The notes under the pieces: model-generated
What the model saw: only the letters and a program-made list of their open reading frames with translations
Database searches by the model: none
Told to the model about the DNA's origin: nothing
Source: Hemicordylus capensis
Lineage: Eukaryota > Chordata > Lepidosauria > Squamata > Cordylidae
Length of the DNA stretch: 64,000 nt
Direction of reading: 5' to 3'
Assembly: GCF_027244095.1 (NCBI RefSeq)
Contig: NC_069661.1
Span: forward strand, 18,462,001-18,526,000
Made by a program: the position numbers and the translations under genes
Part shown: one piece after another, positions 44,801 through 52,960 of the stretch
Layout: every line of letters starts with the position of its first letter
How positions within the stretch are numbered: the first letter of the stretch is position 1

Positions 44801-46528
44801 TTGTTTTCAGGAAGAACCTCAAGACTCTTCTGTTTTCTCTGGCTTTTAATTAGAATTAATTTTAATAATTTTAAAAACTTTAATAATTATTTTAATATTA
44901 TTAGTTTTATTAAAATTAATTAATTATTAGTTTTAATAATTATTTTATTCTATTGTTTTTATTGCCATGTATTTTAAGTTGTGACTTTTAAATATTTTAA
45001 ATTTTGTATGCCACCTAGAGATTTATATATCAGACAGTATAAAATGACAAACAAATAAAATCAGAGAATGCTTCATACTGTAAATTCTCCAAGATTTGTT
45101 GGAGATGAATAAATGGACTCTAACAAAGCCTTCCAGCATTTATAGCCAGGAACAATACGATTTTGAGAAAAGAGATGCATCATCTCTATTTGTTATTTCT
45201 CTGTGTAAACCGCCCTGAGCCTTTTTTGGAAGGGCGGTATAGAAATCGAATAAATCATCATCATCATCCTGTATCCATAACATGCTGCAAAGGCTACTTT
45301 TTCATTCTTAATTTTAACTGCTATAAGGAGAAAAGATTTTTCAATCAAGAATGCAAGGATTCGAATTTTCCAACTCATCAACAGAGATGAATCTGGAGGG
45401 TGTCACGCAACTGCTGACTCCTGGTTCTACTCCTTATACCCATATGATCTCCAGGATGCATCCTCTAATTCAGGGATTTTCAACATTGGGTCCCCAGATG
45501 TTGTTGGACTTCAACTCCCATAATCCCCAACCAAAGGCCACTGGGGCTGGGGATTATGGGAACTGAAGTTCAACAACATCAGGGGATCCAATGTTGAGAA
45601 TCCCTGCTCTAATTGATTCTCTGCTGCTACGTACCCATCTCTGTAAGCAAGCAGTCCACTACCATCCTTAAGTTTCATTGCATTATGTAGAGCGCTTTAT
45701 AATGTCCTTCTTGCTTGTTGAATTAACTTGGTAAGACCCAGCCAGGCTCTGTTCCACATACATCACAGCCAACAAAAGGGAATCTAATAAGAGAGTGTTT
45801 TGTTTTTAATCACAAGGAGTTTAATTAGCACACACCCTTCTTACCTGCACCGCTTTTAATTGTTGCGTCTGCAGTACAGAGGACTGGGTGGCAGTATTTA
45901 CCAGCTGGCTCCCTGGAGTTAAAGCTGACATACCAATGACAGGCTTCACCTCTGGCCTCCCTCCAATAGTCACCACCTTAAACTGCTGTGTTGACACCTT
46001 GGAGTCACTTGCTTGTGTCTGCGATGTGGTCTTCTGAGACTGCGGCAGCTGATTGTGGGGTAGTGCCAGGACAATTGGCTGCCCAGGCTTTCCCAGAGTT
46101 GTTACAATGAGCTTTTGTCCTTCCTGTTTTATAGTTTGATTGCCGATTTTCAAGTCAGTTGCCTTGTTTAGAATTATTTGATTGGCTGATATAGTGACAG
46201 GAGTTTGAGCACCCAGTTTTTGGAGGCCACTTTGAAAGGAAGGCTGCACAGTCACCCCAGTCTCAACTTTTATAGTGGCAGTGTTTCCTGCAGAATGGCT
46301 CATGCAATTGCTGGACCCTGTGGCAGTCTCTGTGGTGACTGATGTTGTAGCTGTGGCTGTAGAATCACTGACTGAGCTCATATTTGCCATTTCTTCCAGT
46401 TCTGTTTCCATAGGAATGGAGTCACCCACAATTACAGCCTCAATATTCTCATCTTCCTCTAGTGTTATACCCGTGTCCATAATCTCATCAGGGAGCAAGC
46501 TGTTCACCTCTGCTGACACCACCTCCAT
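23628..46528 (-). CDS. LIN54: LIN54, DNA-binding subunit of the MuvB core (DREAM/MMB)
   Basis: Coding exons, 5' to 3' on the minus strand: 46528-45845, 40636-40516, 38506-38361, (35285-35130, extra), 34762-34546, 34033-33957, 33745-33548, [one not found], 27870-27799, 27329-27227, 27065-26928, 24880-24678, 23829-23628. The start [20 protein letters not shown] and the end [11 protein letters not shown] match human LIN54. The protein has a long Thr/Gln/Val-rich N-terminal half and two tandem cysteine-rich CXC domains, the first with [17 protein letters not shown], the second with [18 protein letters not shown]. The tyrosines in LKLYC and LKNYC insert into the minor groove of the CHR element (TTYRAA) in the known human structure. 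A C-terminal helical region follows. Phases require a 3n+2 exon between 33548 and 27870; 92 bases would give 750 residues, the human size. With MuvB partners LIN54 represses or activates cell-cycle genes. Confidence 0.97.
24678..24880 (-). CDS. LIN54: LIN54 exon: end of second CXC domain
   Basis: Encodes [53 protein letters not shown] and SGGG, nearly identical to human. Acceptor TATCTTGCAG, donor CAG|GTGTGT, phase 2 at the 3' end. Confidence 0.96.
24979..25340. mobile_element. Non-autonomous hAT foldback element with 8-base TSD
   Basis: Flanked by CTTTAAAT on both sides (24971-24978, 25341-25348). Starts CAGGGTTTCTCAACA and ends with the inverted TTGATAAACACTG, a Charlie-like hAT terminus. 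Inside are two long inverted arms (about 25137-25180 and 25211-25250) around GGCAGGCAGCCCTCGCTGCT. 362 bases, no coding capacity. In LIN54 intron. Confidence 0.9.
25588..25640 (-). mobile_element. LINE 3' tail fragment
   Basis: ATTATTTATTTATCTAATTT then ATATACCACCTGACTCC, a reversed LINE tail. Confidence 0.5.
25758..26185 (+). mobile_element. CR1 LINE 3' end
   Basis: Sense-strand CR1 3' region: AACCAGGGGTCATCCCATGA, AGGAAGTACTACTTCACACA, GCTTTAAAAGGGTCTTAGAC, CCAGCAGGGCTGTACTAA. Complements the minus-strand copies at 18178 and 31843. Confidence 0.85.
26928..27065 (-). CDS. LIN54: LIN54 exon: CXC linker and start of second CXC domain
   Basis: 46 codons, [20 protein letters not shown] then [20 protein letters not shown], ending CYE. 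Holds the second DNA-contacting tyrosine (LKNYCEC). Acceptor CTTACTAG, donor GAG|GTAAGG. Confidence 0.96.
27227..27329 (-). CDS. LIN54: LIN54 exon: first CXC domain, second part
   Basis: Completes the Leu of LKL, then encodes [20 protein letters not shown] and [14 protein letters not shown]. Acceptor TCCTTTTCAG, donor AAG|GTAAGA. Confidence 0.96.
27799..27870 (-). CDS. LIN54: LIN54 exon: first CXC domain, first part
   Basis: One base, then [20 protein letters not shown] and CLK, then two bases of a Leu codon. The leading single base shows that the exon before it must end in phase 2. Acceptor TTCTTTTCCAG, donor TT|GTAAGT. Confidence 0.95.
27950..28195 (+). mobile_element. L2-related LINE 3' fragment
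   Basis: Ends GTAAACTGCCCTGAGATAAG then GGAGGACAGTATAAACTATA, an L2-like tail, after CAGCAAATAAAGACCTGGTT. Confidence 0.6.
28262..28660 (+). mobile_element. L2 LINE 3' end
   Basis: Includes the L2 region for CTTTGGAATATGCTCCCTGT, the 3' UTR with CACTTGTTTTCTCAGGCTTC and the tail ACCGCCGAGAGATGCATG then ATATGATAAATAAATAAA with a short AC repeat. Same subfamily as 44275-45055. Confidence 0.8.
29402..29438. repeat. Short perfect hairpin
   Basis: CATGTGTATGTAATG and its exact reverse complement CATTACATACACATG, separated by TGTGG. Confidence 0.7.
29545..30115. mobile_element. Composite foldback insert with a pogo-like right end
   Basis: The left part (about 29566-29708) is a hairpin with arms of about 65-70 bases around CTTCTAGGAAGCC and a very short loop. 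The middle (29725-29970) is GC-rich. The right end, TTCGTAAGTCGAGGGACCAC then TGTAA, matches the terminal repeat of the pogo-like element at 53227-53625. The matching left terminus was not found, so this is either a truncated copy or a different family sharing one end. Confidence 0.65.
30116..31300. other. LIN54 intron, nothing recognised
   Basis: Searched for the missing LIN54 exon without success. No repeat delimited. Confidence 0.35.
31301..31545 (-). mobile_element. Recurrent ~240-base retroposon tail, minus strand
   Basis: CTAACTGAGCAAAGAGGCAC, AAAGTGGTGATTCTCTTTAT, TTAGCAGGGGGAGAG, TTTTTTAGACAGTGAACCC, GGGAACTTTTGTTGAAAAGC. Nearly full length; the reverse of 10400-10645. Confidence 0.75.
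31843..33180 (-). mobile_element. CR1 LINE, 5'-truncated, minus strand
   Basis: Starts inside the reverse transcriptase with [20 protein letters not shown] (33147 downward), then [11 protein letters not shown] with [13 protein letters not shown], then [20 protein letters not shown] and [20 protein letters not shown], and ends in the CR1 3' UTR near 31843. The YVDD-containing segment is missing by internal deletion. Several stops and shifts are present. Confidence 0.93.
33548..33745 (-). CDS. LIN54: LIN54 exon (VAPKPIN ... AQYVTQ)
   Basis: 66 codons, phase 0 at both ends, including [20 protein letters not shown] and [15 protein letters not shown]. Acceptor TTTCTTGCAG, donor CAG|GTATGG. Confidence 0.95.
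33957..34033 (-). CDS. LIN54: LIN54 exon (AKPMVVN ... QTVKQ)
   Basis: 77 bases, encoding [20 protein letters not shown] then AQTVKQ. Acceptor TTTTGAACAG, donor CAG|GTGAGT. Confidence 0.94.
34546..34762 (-). CDS. LIN54: LIN54 exon (AVKSAVQT ... APLQQ)
   Basis: 72 codons plus one base, with [20 protein letters not shown] and [20 protein letters not shown]. Acceptor TGTTTAACAG, donor AAG|GTTAGT. Confidence 0.95.
35130..35285 (-). CDS. LIN54: Putative extra LIN54 cassette exon, 52 codons
   Basis: An open stretch of exactly 156 bases, phase 0 at both ends, between TTGTTAAGCAG and a good donor CAG|GTATGT. It reads [20 protein letters not shown], then [20 protein letters not shown] and [12 protein letters not shown], close in composition to the neighbouring LIN54 exons. 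It lies between the exons ending SPNK and starting AVKS, which are adjacent in the human protein as I remember it. It could be a cassette exon lost or skipped in mammals. An alternative acceptor three bases upstream would add Gln. Confidence 0.7.
35286..36159. other. LIN54 intron, nothing recognised
   Basis: No convincing repeat or exon. Confidence 0.35.
36160..36222 (+). mobile_element. LINE/SINE 3' tail fragment
   Basis: GCTGCCCTGAGTCCTATGGG then GTAGGGCGACATATAAATCC and AACTAAATAAA. Confidence 0.55.
36223..37094. other. LIN54 intron, nothing recognised
   Basis: A GC-richer patch near 36700-37000 has open frames on both strands without protein resemblance. A short AC/GC-alternating stretch lies at 36430-36453. 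Confidence 0.35.
37095..38275 (-). mobile_element. Old, diverged CR1 LINE, minus strand
   Basis: On the minus strand reads as the CR1 C-terminal region and 3' UTR (short matches such as DTELGEI, a hallmark of the stretch after the RT active site, and a 3' UTR with GAAATGTCTTAATGG near 37280). Heavily broken and much more diverged than the copy at 31843, so an older insertion. Confidence 0.7.
38361..38506 (-). CDS. LIN54: LIN54 exon (GRVLSQTT ... KSPNK)
   Basis: 146 bases; encodes [34 protein letters not shown] and [15 protein letters not shown]. Acceptor TTTTTCCACAG, donor AAG|GTAAAA. Confidence 0.95.
38732..38790. repeat. Small foldback repeat, copy 1
   Basis: AAATATGTCTCTGAGAGTTA then GGGGTCCTTGGGGACATATT: an imperfect hairpin. 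The same motif recurs at 41851-41915. Confidence 0.6.
39000..40515. other. LIN54 intron, no element delimited
   Basis: Holds a 19-base tandem duplication (CACATGTGTTTTTTCTGAA, twice, 40053-40091). Open frames at 39580-39960 on both strands show no protein resemblance. Confidence 0.4.
40516..40636 (-). CDS. LIN54: LIN54 exon (IAKKTRT ... SPVIA)
   Basis: 40 codons plus one base: [20 protein letters not shown] then [20 protein letters not shown]. One Pro fewer than human near the end. Acceptor TCTCTTTTAG, donor GCAG|GTTATA (weak). Confidence 0.94.
40637..41397. other. LIN54 intron, nothing recognised
   Basis: AT-rich unique-looking sequence. Confidence 0.35.
41398..41617 (+). mobile_element. 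Sauria SINE, full-length
   Basis: Complete: head GCCAGCGTGGTATAGTGG with A box, TTAGAGTGTTGGATTGGACC, B box GAGTTCAAATCCCC, body CTGGGCCAGTCACTTCTCTC and CAGAGGGTTGCTGTGAAAG, and tail GAGCAGGATATAAATGTAAT with (AAT)n. The reference copy for the other Sauria calls here. Confidence 0.95.
41851..41915. repeat. Small foldback repeat, copy 2
   Basis: TGTGCCTCCCAAAAATATGT and its near-exact reverse complement ACATATTTTTGGAGGCACA, around GAGTGCTGAGGGACCCTCAG. Arms about 28 bases. Confidence 0.75.
42122..42353 (+). mobile_element. tRNA-derived SINE with MIR-like tail
   Basis: Head GGAGAGCTGGTGTAGCATAG with A box; B box region TATTTGAATTTCACTTC is degraded. Tail AAGCACTATACAAATGTTAA then GTATTATTATG resembles the MIR/L2 3' end. 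Old and diverged. Confidence 0.65.
42720..42752. repeat. (AT/AC)n microsatellite
   Basis: ACATACATATATATACACAC then ACACACACACACC. Confidence 0.85.
42955..43090 (-). mobile_element. LINE 3' fragment, minus strand
   Basis: Reverse of an L2-like tail: GTAGACTGCCCCAAACTTCC, ATCTCTGGGCAGTTAAGAAC, then AT-rich sequence. Confidence 0.55.
43205..44045 (+). mobile_element. L2 LINE, internally deleted and diverged
   Basis: Begins in the reverse transcriptase palm (FNTIDHSIL motif near 43325), passes CTAACATCTACATGAAACCG, then jumps near 43560 to the C-terminal LHWLSKCF-like segment and continues to an L2 3' UTR and a tail GTACACCACCACATATACAT. Several breaks. Confidence 0.8.
44275..45055 (+). mobile_element. 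L2 LINE 3' half
   Basis: Starts [20 protein letters not shown]-like (GTTGAGGCAGTGGCCAGGAG), then the ATTACTGTAATGCACTCTAC and AGAACTGCACTGGCTGCC hallmarks, the GGAATAAGCTCCCTGTTGAA segment, an AT-rich 3' UTR and tail GCCACCTAGAGATTTATATA. Same subfamily as 28262-28660. Confidence 0.85.
45190..45270 (+). mobile_element. LINE 3' tail with (ATC)n
   Basis: GTAAACCGCCCTGAGCCTTT, GGAAGGGCGGTATAGAAATC and GAATAAATCATCATCATCATC. Confidence 0.75.
45471..45606. mobile_element. Complete hAT foldback MITE with 8-base TSD
   Basis: Flanked by CTCTAATT (45463-45470 and 45607-45614). The 136-base element is almost entirely two inverted arms: CAGGGATTTTCAACATTGGG ... TCCCATAATCCCCA and TGGGGATTATGGGAACTGAA ... 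CCAATGTTGAGAATCCCTG. No coding capacity. About 230 bases downstream of the LIN54 first coding exon. Confidence 0.93.
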
Positions 46529-46529
46529 C
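45845..46529 (-). CDS. LIN54: LIN54 first coding exon
   Basis: The acceptor ACATTTGCAG is followed by one base and the ATG at 46528. 228 codons, phase 0, ending [10 protein letters not shown] before the donor CAG|GTAAGA. Conserved blocks include [34 protein letters not shown] and [20 protein letters not shown]. The Ser/Thr-rich stretch around residues 50-90 is poorly conserved. Confidence 0.96.
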
Positions 46530-47161
46530 CTGCAAATGTAGACAGTAGGCCAAAGATGAGGCGCTGCAATGATATGTTTGCAAAAGAAATTCAGTTTCTC
46601 AGGACATCATTATGCAAGTTGCAGTGTTGTGTACATCATGCACATAATTGTGGAACTAACAACTACAAGGTATCCACTATGGCTAAAAACTGGCAGAGAC
46701 AGAAATGAATCAGCCACTATTATGGCCAAGAAGAATGCCCAAGACTAAGTTACCTGCAGCAAGATATTTAGAAGATATTTAGGGAGTTTGTTTTTCAACT
46801 CTTAATAAATCATCCCCACAAGCAGTTCAGAAAAAGTCTCAATGGGGTGAAGGCCTCCAACTGTGAGGGGAGAAATATTCGATGCTGGCAGGTCTCACAG
46901 GTTAGATAAAATCTTCAGTTACAGCACATCTGGTTAAATACTGAAAGCACTGTAACTGTTGCACTGCATTCCAATGCAGCAGTTGACTAATTCCATAAAA
47001 CAGCGAAACATAAATATATATATTATATAATTACCTGGATTTATTTTTAGTTCCTGATCCCCATCAGACCACCTTCAGCAGCATTATAATGCAGCAGCAT
47101 CTGTTGATGCCAAAGATAACAAGGAAATGCAAGGTTAACAGAAAAACTGCTTTTTATAAAT
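46530..47161. other. LIN54 intron 1, nothing recognised
   Basis: No repeat delimited. Confidence 0.35.
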
Positions 47162-47455
47162 AGGAACATAGGAAGTTGCCATATACTAAGTCAGACCATT
47201 GGTCTATCTAGCTCAGTATTGTCTACCCAGACTGGCAGCGGCTTCTCCAAGGTTGCAGGCAGGAATCTCTCTCAGCCCCATCTTGGAGAAGCCAGGGAGG
47301 GAACTTGAAACCTTCTATTCTTCCCAGAGTGGTTCCATCCCTTAAAGGGAACATCTTCTAGTGCTCATATGTGGTCTGCCATCCAAATGCAACCAGGGCA
47401 GACCCTGCTTAGCTAAGGGGACAAGTCATGCTTGCTACCACAAGACCAGGTCTCC
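47162..47455 (-). mobile_element. CR1-related retroposon 3' end, long copy
   Basis: GGAACATAGGAAGTTGCCAT, CTAGCTCAGTATTGTCTACC, CAGGAATCTCTCTCAGCCCC, ACCAGGGCAGACCCTGCTTA, GCTTGCTACCACAAGACCAG. Best copy of the family in the window. Confidence 0.85.
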
Positions 47456-48980
47456 TCTCCTAAGATTTTCTAAATCCATTTTCTAAATTCAGTTCCAAAC
47501 GCACAAAATGTTAGTCTACTAAAAGTCTACTACTTAAAGCCTACTTTACGTTCTTCTTGCTTCTAAGGTTGTCAATGTGTGGTTTCTATCAGCACACATT
47601 TCTATAGCATGCACAAACATCCTTTCCACAAATCAATTTCAATAGCCACACACCAAGGTCCTTTATCAAAACAGGTTTTCAAGAACAGAAAAGTATTCCA
47701 AGCACAGTACGTACCACCAGAGCAGCTGTGAATAAGACCCACTATACCAGCTATTTCAAGGATATTGTGCAGAAGCGGATGTTTCAGTAACAATCTGACA
47801 TTTATTGATTACCGTCTTCAACAAGTTACTTGAGAATCAAATCAAGATTAGAGCTTCTCAAGCAACTGAATGTTTCATTTTGCTATTGTTAAAAGTGCTG
47901 TAGAGAGAAAAGTTTAAATAGCCCACATTCGTTATGGGTTAGGAAAATGCCACTGGGAACACACTGAAAATTTAAACATCCTCTCTGCAAACTTTAACTA
48001 GTCTTCAACAATCAGCATGAATGATTGAGAGCAGTGTCATAGAAAACAGAAATATATCTCTGCATGGGAAATGTGTTGTGTGTTAAGTGACCTTACGAGT
48101 GTGAGGAAGAAAGACTTGTATTTAAGACATACATACACACTCAAGAATGTATCAACTGAAGGAGAAGATAAATATGGCAGATTCCTCTGCGCATAACAGA
48201 GTGTAGAGTAATATTTCTCAAATGTCCAACACCAGAGGTGGTTTTTCATGAATTCAAATTGGATGAACACATCCCTCTCACATCTGAAAAGTTTTATTTT
48301 AGACCATGTTATTTATTTTAATCACCCACCCTCCAGAAATCTCAGTTCCTGTGCTTTTCCATGAATCCTGATCTGAGCATGCCTGTTGACTGGGAGGAAA
48401 GCCCAGAGCAGTGACTCATGCAGAGATGCTACAGGAAGCCTCCACTGGAAGCCGCTTATTCTGATGCATTAGAAATGAGTGAATGATTCAACCATATCCA
48501 GTGCAGAAGCACAACTTACTTAACTGCCCCTAATAGAAGCTGACCAGAGGGGGCAAGTATAGAGCAGCAAATCATGTACAGATGCAGCCAACAGCCTCTT
48601 TCATGGGACGTAACTTGGGTTCACAAAAGCCCTTAACTGTTTATTTTCTGTGGTACATTAGAAATTCTTGAGACACACCTGCTCTGACTCAGATTGGGAA
48701 TTATTGTCTTAGGAGCAGCAAATAGGTTCAAGGCAGGATACAAAAACAAATCACCATTAACAGCTGTAAATCTTCCCACACGGGAAAATGTAATTTAACA
48801 TTCATCAACCAAATTTGATACTATAAGCCATGCATTTCTCCCCTTTTTTGCCTTCTTCCATTAACAGTTTTCTTTCATACAAGACTGCTTCTGTACCCTC
48901 TCGCTATCTGTAGCATTAATTACTCCTGCTAGATTACGACAGCAATGAATGCATCACTGAGAGACCTTAAAGGTCAAGTT
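47456..48980. other. LIN54 intron 1, nothing recognised
   Basis: About 1.5 kb of unique-looking sequence. Confidence 0.35.
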
Positions 48981-48984
48981 GAAG

Positions 48985-49085
48985 ACAGATCATCCTGGAG
49001 ATGATCTACCTATCTATCATCCTGGAGATGATCTACCTAGGTGGTCGCTAAGAGTCGACACCAACTTCACGGCACTTAATCAACC
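48985..49085 (+). mobile_element. SINE tail with a 24-base tandem duplication
   Basis: ATCATCCTGGAGATGATCTA occurs twice in tandem (about 48989-49037), followed by GTCGCTAAGAGTCGACACCA and ACTTCACGGCACTTAATCAA, the 3' end of a tRNA-type SINE. Confidence 0.65.
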
Positions 49086-49199
49086 AACTGGACAAAGATC
49101 TTTTAAAATGGTGGTTCTCATATTTAGCAGAGCAACTGCCTCTATTCAACATAGAATCACTCAGAATGGCTGTTTCATGTTGCCTTCCTTTGGTTTTTT

Positions 49200-49592
49200 T
49201 AGCCTACTTTCCAGTAGGCTTATGAGATCACTCGGCATCCTGTGTGTCTATCCCCGCCTATTAACTTCACAACGCCTGGACCAATATGAACAAAATCGGG
49301 TACAGTTGTGGGAATAGGGTCACTTTAATGGCATAGTTTGTGATGATGTCATCCACCCCGATTCAAGAGAGCGGATGCATAAATTTTTGAGGCACAAGTG
49401 GGCTAATTTGTGAACCGCCTGACCAACTTGAAACAAATTTGCTACAGCTATAGGGACACATAGGGATGCCCCAATGGCGTAGTTTGTGATGTCATATATC
49501 ACAATCCAAGATGTTTGAGGCGCAAGAGGTCTAACTTGTAGACCACCTAACCAATTTGAACCAAATTTAGTCCAGTTGTAGGGATAGTGAAA
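49200..49592. repeat. Diverged tandem repeat, ~130-base unit, about three units
   Basis: Each unit carries a GAACCGCCTGACCAACTTGA-like start (49277, 49416, 49545), a GTACAGTTGTGGGAATAGGG-like middle, a GCATAGTTTGTGATGATGTC-like segment (49331, 49478) and a TTTTTGAGGCACAAG-like end (49385, 49508). Unknown family; the last unit is incomplete. Confidence 0.7.
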
Positions 49593-51084
49593 AGAAAGTA
49601 GGCAAAGAAGAACCATATAAAAACTTATAAAACCATATAAAAGCAGAAAACCTCAACTCAGGATTCAGGTCATTTTGACCCCACTGAAAGCATTTCAGTT
49701 ACACTTTCAATTTGACAAAGTTATCATTAAGGTCAAAGGAGTTTACAATTACTAAGGAGTATATTTAGGAGATATTTGATTTCCAGTAGAATTTAATGTA
49801 CACATACAGAAAGGACAAAATATTATGGTATAGTAGGCTTAACTGTTGCTCTAGCAGGGCTGATGTTAAAAAAAACCTGATGTACTTTAGTCAAAATGTG
49901 CTGATGCTAATACATGTGGCCCTCATTATTTATGGGGGTTCTGTTCTTGCCTATAAGCGCAAATACGGAAACCATGAAGAACAAAACTTACCACTATGGG
50001 AACCTAGGAGTTAAGTTCCCACACACAAAAAGTCTAAAAATGTTGGGAGGGGAGCATAAATGAGAAATAAAGTACTCTACTGTGCTCTCTAGCAATGCCC
50101 CTCCAAACACTCAATTTTCACAAAAAAAAGTCACGGGACTTGATTTTAAAACAAAAACAAAAACAAAAAACAAGCCAAAAAATGGCTCTGCACTGTAAAA
50201 TGGTAGCCAGAAATGACACTGGAAGTGATCTCTGGCCACTCAAAACCATGAATAGGCAAATCTTAGCCTATTTTAATACTATGGATGAAGAAACCGAGTC
50301 TCTAAGATCCGTTCAAGGATATGCTACACGGCAGATAATGAGGGCCACCTTTATACAGAATAGCACGTATTTTATGTCTGCCATAAAAGCATGTTAGAGA
50401 GTTCAGAAGTATTCTTCACAGTAATGCAAACACACTCTTGCTGACTTGAGAATTGGATACTGTGTGCTCTTCACCCTTTATTTCCCACATCCTGCAGTAG
50501 ATATTTAGATATGAACACATGACTTTAAGCTAACAGACATTCAATTAAACTAATTAAGGCTTCACCTGATAAACTGTTGAGATGCCAAATGAAGCTTCGG
50601 TTTACTCTCTATTCTGCCAAAAGAAAAAAAGAAAAGAAAAGAAAGAGTCAAGCAATATTATGTACAGAGATGCACCTCATGTTGCAAGGCCTTAATATAG
50701 TGACTGCCACAATAACTCATTTCATTATCTGTGTTAACTGTTCACCCTTCTTGACTGATCCCAGAAATGAACACATACTCTGCTACAACTAACCAAATGT
50801 TAAAGAATAAACCTGTCATGTTTCTTGATTACTTTAAGCTGAATCACGATAAACAAGAGCCAGATGCAGGAAAGGTGCTTCAGAAAAAAATCTACCATCA
50901 GTTGTGGTGGGTAAGTGGTTAGGAAAGCACCATTGCTTAAGTGGACTTCCATTAATGCTTTTCTAGATTCAAACCATTATATATAGAATGTGATGCAAGA
51001 ATATAAAAAATACAGTATGTTGCTTTTAAAAACAACAATATTCACAGATCAGTTTATGGAGGTGAAAGACTAAAAAAAGCATAT
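49593..51084. other. LIN54 intron 1, nothing recognised
   Basis: A-rich stretches near 50115-50180 and 50620-50650; no repeat delimited. Confidence 0.35.
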
Positions 51085-51210
51085 CTCTAAAAAGAAACAA
51101 AAAGGGAGACACCAGCAGCCGTCATTGAGAGAGATGCTGAACTGAATAGAGATAGTTGCTCTCCCCAAATGAATATAAGAGAGGCACCATTTTCAAAGGT
51201 GCCCCTTATC
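51085..51210 (+). mobile_element. Fragment of the ~240-base retroposon tail
   Basis: AGGGAGACACCAGCAGCCGT, GATAGTTGCTCTCCCC, AGGCACCATTTTCAAAGGTG. 5' part missing. Confidence 0.6.
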
Positions 51211-52129
51211 CAGTTGGTAGAAGTCATTCAATCACAGAATTTCAGAACAGTTGCGGGCCATTTTCCTGTATCTCAAATACAAACATTCCATAATCAGATT
51301 AAGTAAAAGCAGTCTCATCCATAAACCACTGACTGTCTTAACAATATCCCATACATGATTAATTTCAGCTGTGTAGCTGGCTTAAAAAAAAGAAGAGCTC
51401 AAAGTAGCAACAAAAATGTGTATATTAATCTTTCAACATAATTCCTGAAATTACTAAAATTCCCTTGTACCCAGAAGAGCTGCTGCTGTTTTATTTCAAC
51501 TGGCACAAGGCTTTGCCAGAGACAACAGCTGGTAGACCCTCAGTGCTTATAAAAGCTCATTTCAATTCTGTGTGAAAGTCCTATACAAAAGCTCTATTTA
51601 TAACTGCTTGGGCAGAGGGAAACATATTGGTCACTGAGAGCATGGCACCAAAGCAGTCCTTCTAGAAGTATGGGGCTGAGTTCTAACATACACACTTTCT
51701 CAACTAGATTTCTCCTTAGATAGGACACAGCAATACTACATCCTCTCTGCAAGTTGTTATACTTGTTATAATAGTTATACAACCTTATCTCTAATCAATA
51801 TATTGATCAGACGAAGTTTTTATCTCATTTCCCCATCATGTGGTATACTGAAAGATGGAGACAATTCTATGATGAACACCACAAGAGCGTTAGTACCAGA
51901 GCATGAAAAGATAGAATTCAAACCGCTGCAGGTCAGATATGTTGTATTAATCTCAATGCATTTCAAGCAAATAGCTCTTTATCAGAGGGCAGACAATAAT
52001 ACATAAAAGTCATTTTCAGGGTTGATAAAAATTGATTTAAATCCCTTTTAAATTTAATTGATTTTTAAAAAACAACCACCTAGGTCAAAGTTATCATCAC
52101 GAATATTAATAACTACTAATTATATTCTA
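51211..52129. other. LIN54 intron 1, nothing recognised
   Basis: No repeat delimited; a short AAATTGATTTAAATCC segment near 52028 recurs near 53760. Confidence 0.35.
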
Positions 52130-52433
52130 TAGCCACCTAATGGCACAGCAGGGAAATGACTTGATCATCAAGCCAGAGGTTGCCGGTTCGAATCCTCACT
52201 GGTATGTTTCCCATGGGAAACAGCGAAACAGGAAAATGGGACACAGTGGGAAAATGGGAAATGCGATACAGACTATGGGAAACAGCGATACAGGGAAATG
52301 CTGAAAGGCATCATCTCATACTGCGTGGGAGAAGGCAATGGTAAACTACTCCTGTATTCTACCAAAGCCAACCACAGGGTTCTGTGGTCACCAGGAGTTG
52401 AAGCCGACTTGACGGCACACTTTACCTTTAATT
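52130..52433 (+). mobile_element. tRNA-derived SINE, full length with internal expansion
   Basis: Head GCCACCTAATGGCACAGCAG with A box, B box CCGGTTCGAATCCTCACTGG, then a short GGGAAACAGCGA / GGAAAATGGGA repeated stretch (52205-52300), body CATCATCTCATACTGCG and ACCACAGGGTTCTGTGG, and tail GACTTGACGGCACACTTTAC. Not a tRNA gene. Confidence 0.88.
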
Positions 52434-52789
52434 ATATTCTATGGACATGTTAACAGCAGTATATGCAAATGAGAGATAGACCTGATCAGTCCAGTAATTG
52501 CTATATATGCAGCGCACACACAGTCAAGCCCTTGCTCCCCACTCCCACCCCCAAAAGTGCAAAGAAAAAGGAGGTCAATGAATGAATAGAGGATGGGGGG
52601 GAATGGAGAAGATCTGAGCAAGGTGGAGAAGTCTGGATATAAATGCACAGGATGGGGAGGGGAATAGAAAGTGAAACAGTGAACAGAATATATTTATTAT
52701 TTATTTCTTACATAAAGGCCAAAAGCTGTGGGTGGTGCACAGGATGCAGTCCTGAGGAAACCTTTTCTGAGTGTATCCTCCATTGTAGA

Positions 52790-52960
52790 AAGGAAACACC
52801 TATTATGGCAGCAGGCCGTAAGACACCCCATTTGGGAATATTTTAATGAAGTTCCTGTACCTACGGGTAAGAAAGGCATGTGTGCAAAATGCAAGCAGTG
52901 TAACGACGAAATGCCCAAATGAAACAGCATAATGAGAAGTGTGCACCTACCTTCTAAAAA
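52790..52960 (+). mobile_element. BED-type zinc finger remnant (hAT-like transposase)
   Basis: One frame reads HPIWEYFNEVPVPTGKKGMC then AKCKQCNDEMP, the first half of a BED finger (W-x-Y-F, C-x2-C). The continuation MKQHNEKCA, with the closing His and Cys, lies in the next frame after a few missing residues. A single broken finger without a catalytic domain; a remnant of a hAT transposase or of a domesticated ZBED-type gene. Confidence 0.65.

Noticed and set aside
46275-46541. Plus-strand frame of 88 codons over the LIN54 first coding exon
   Set aside because: Antisense shadow of a conserved exon.
52130-52205. tRNA-like sequence with A and B boxes
   Set aside because: It is the head of a SINE: the acceptor stem does not close and a SINE body and tail follow. 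The same holds for the other tRNA-like heads in the window.
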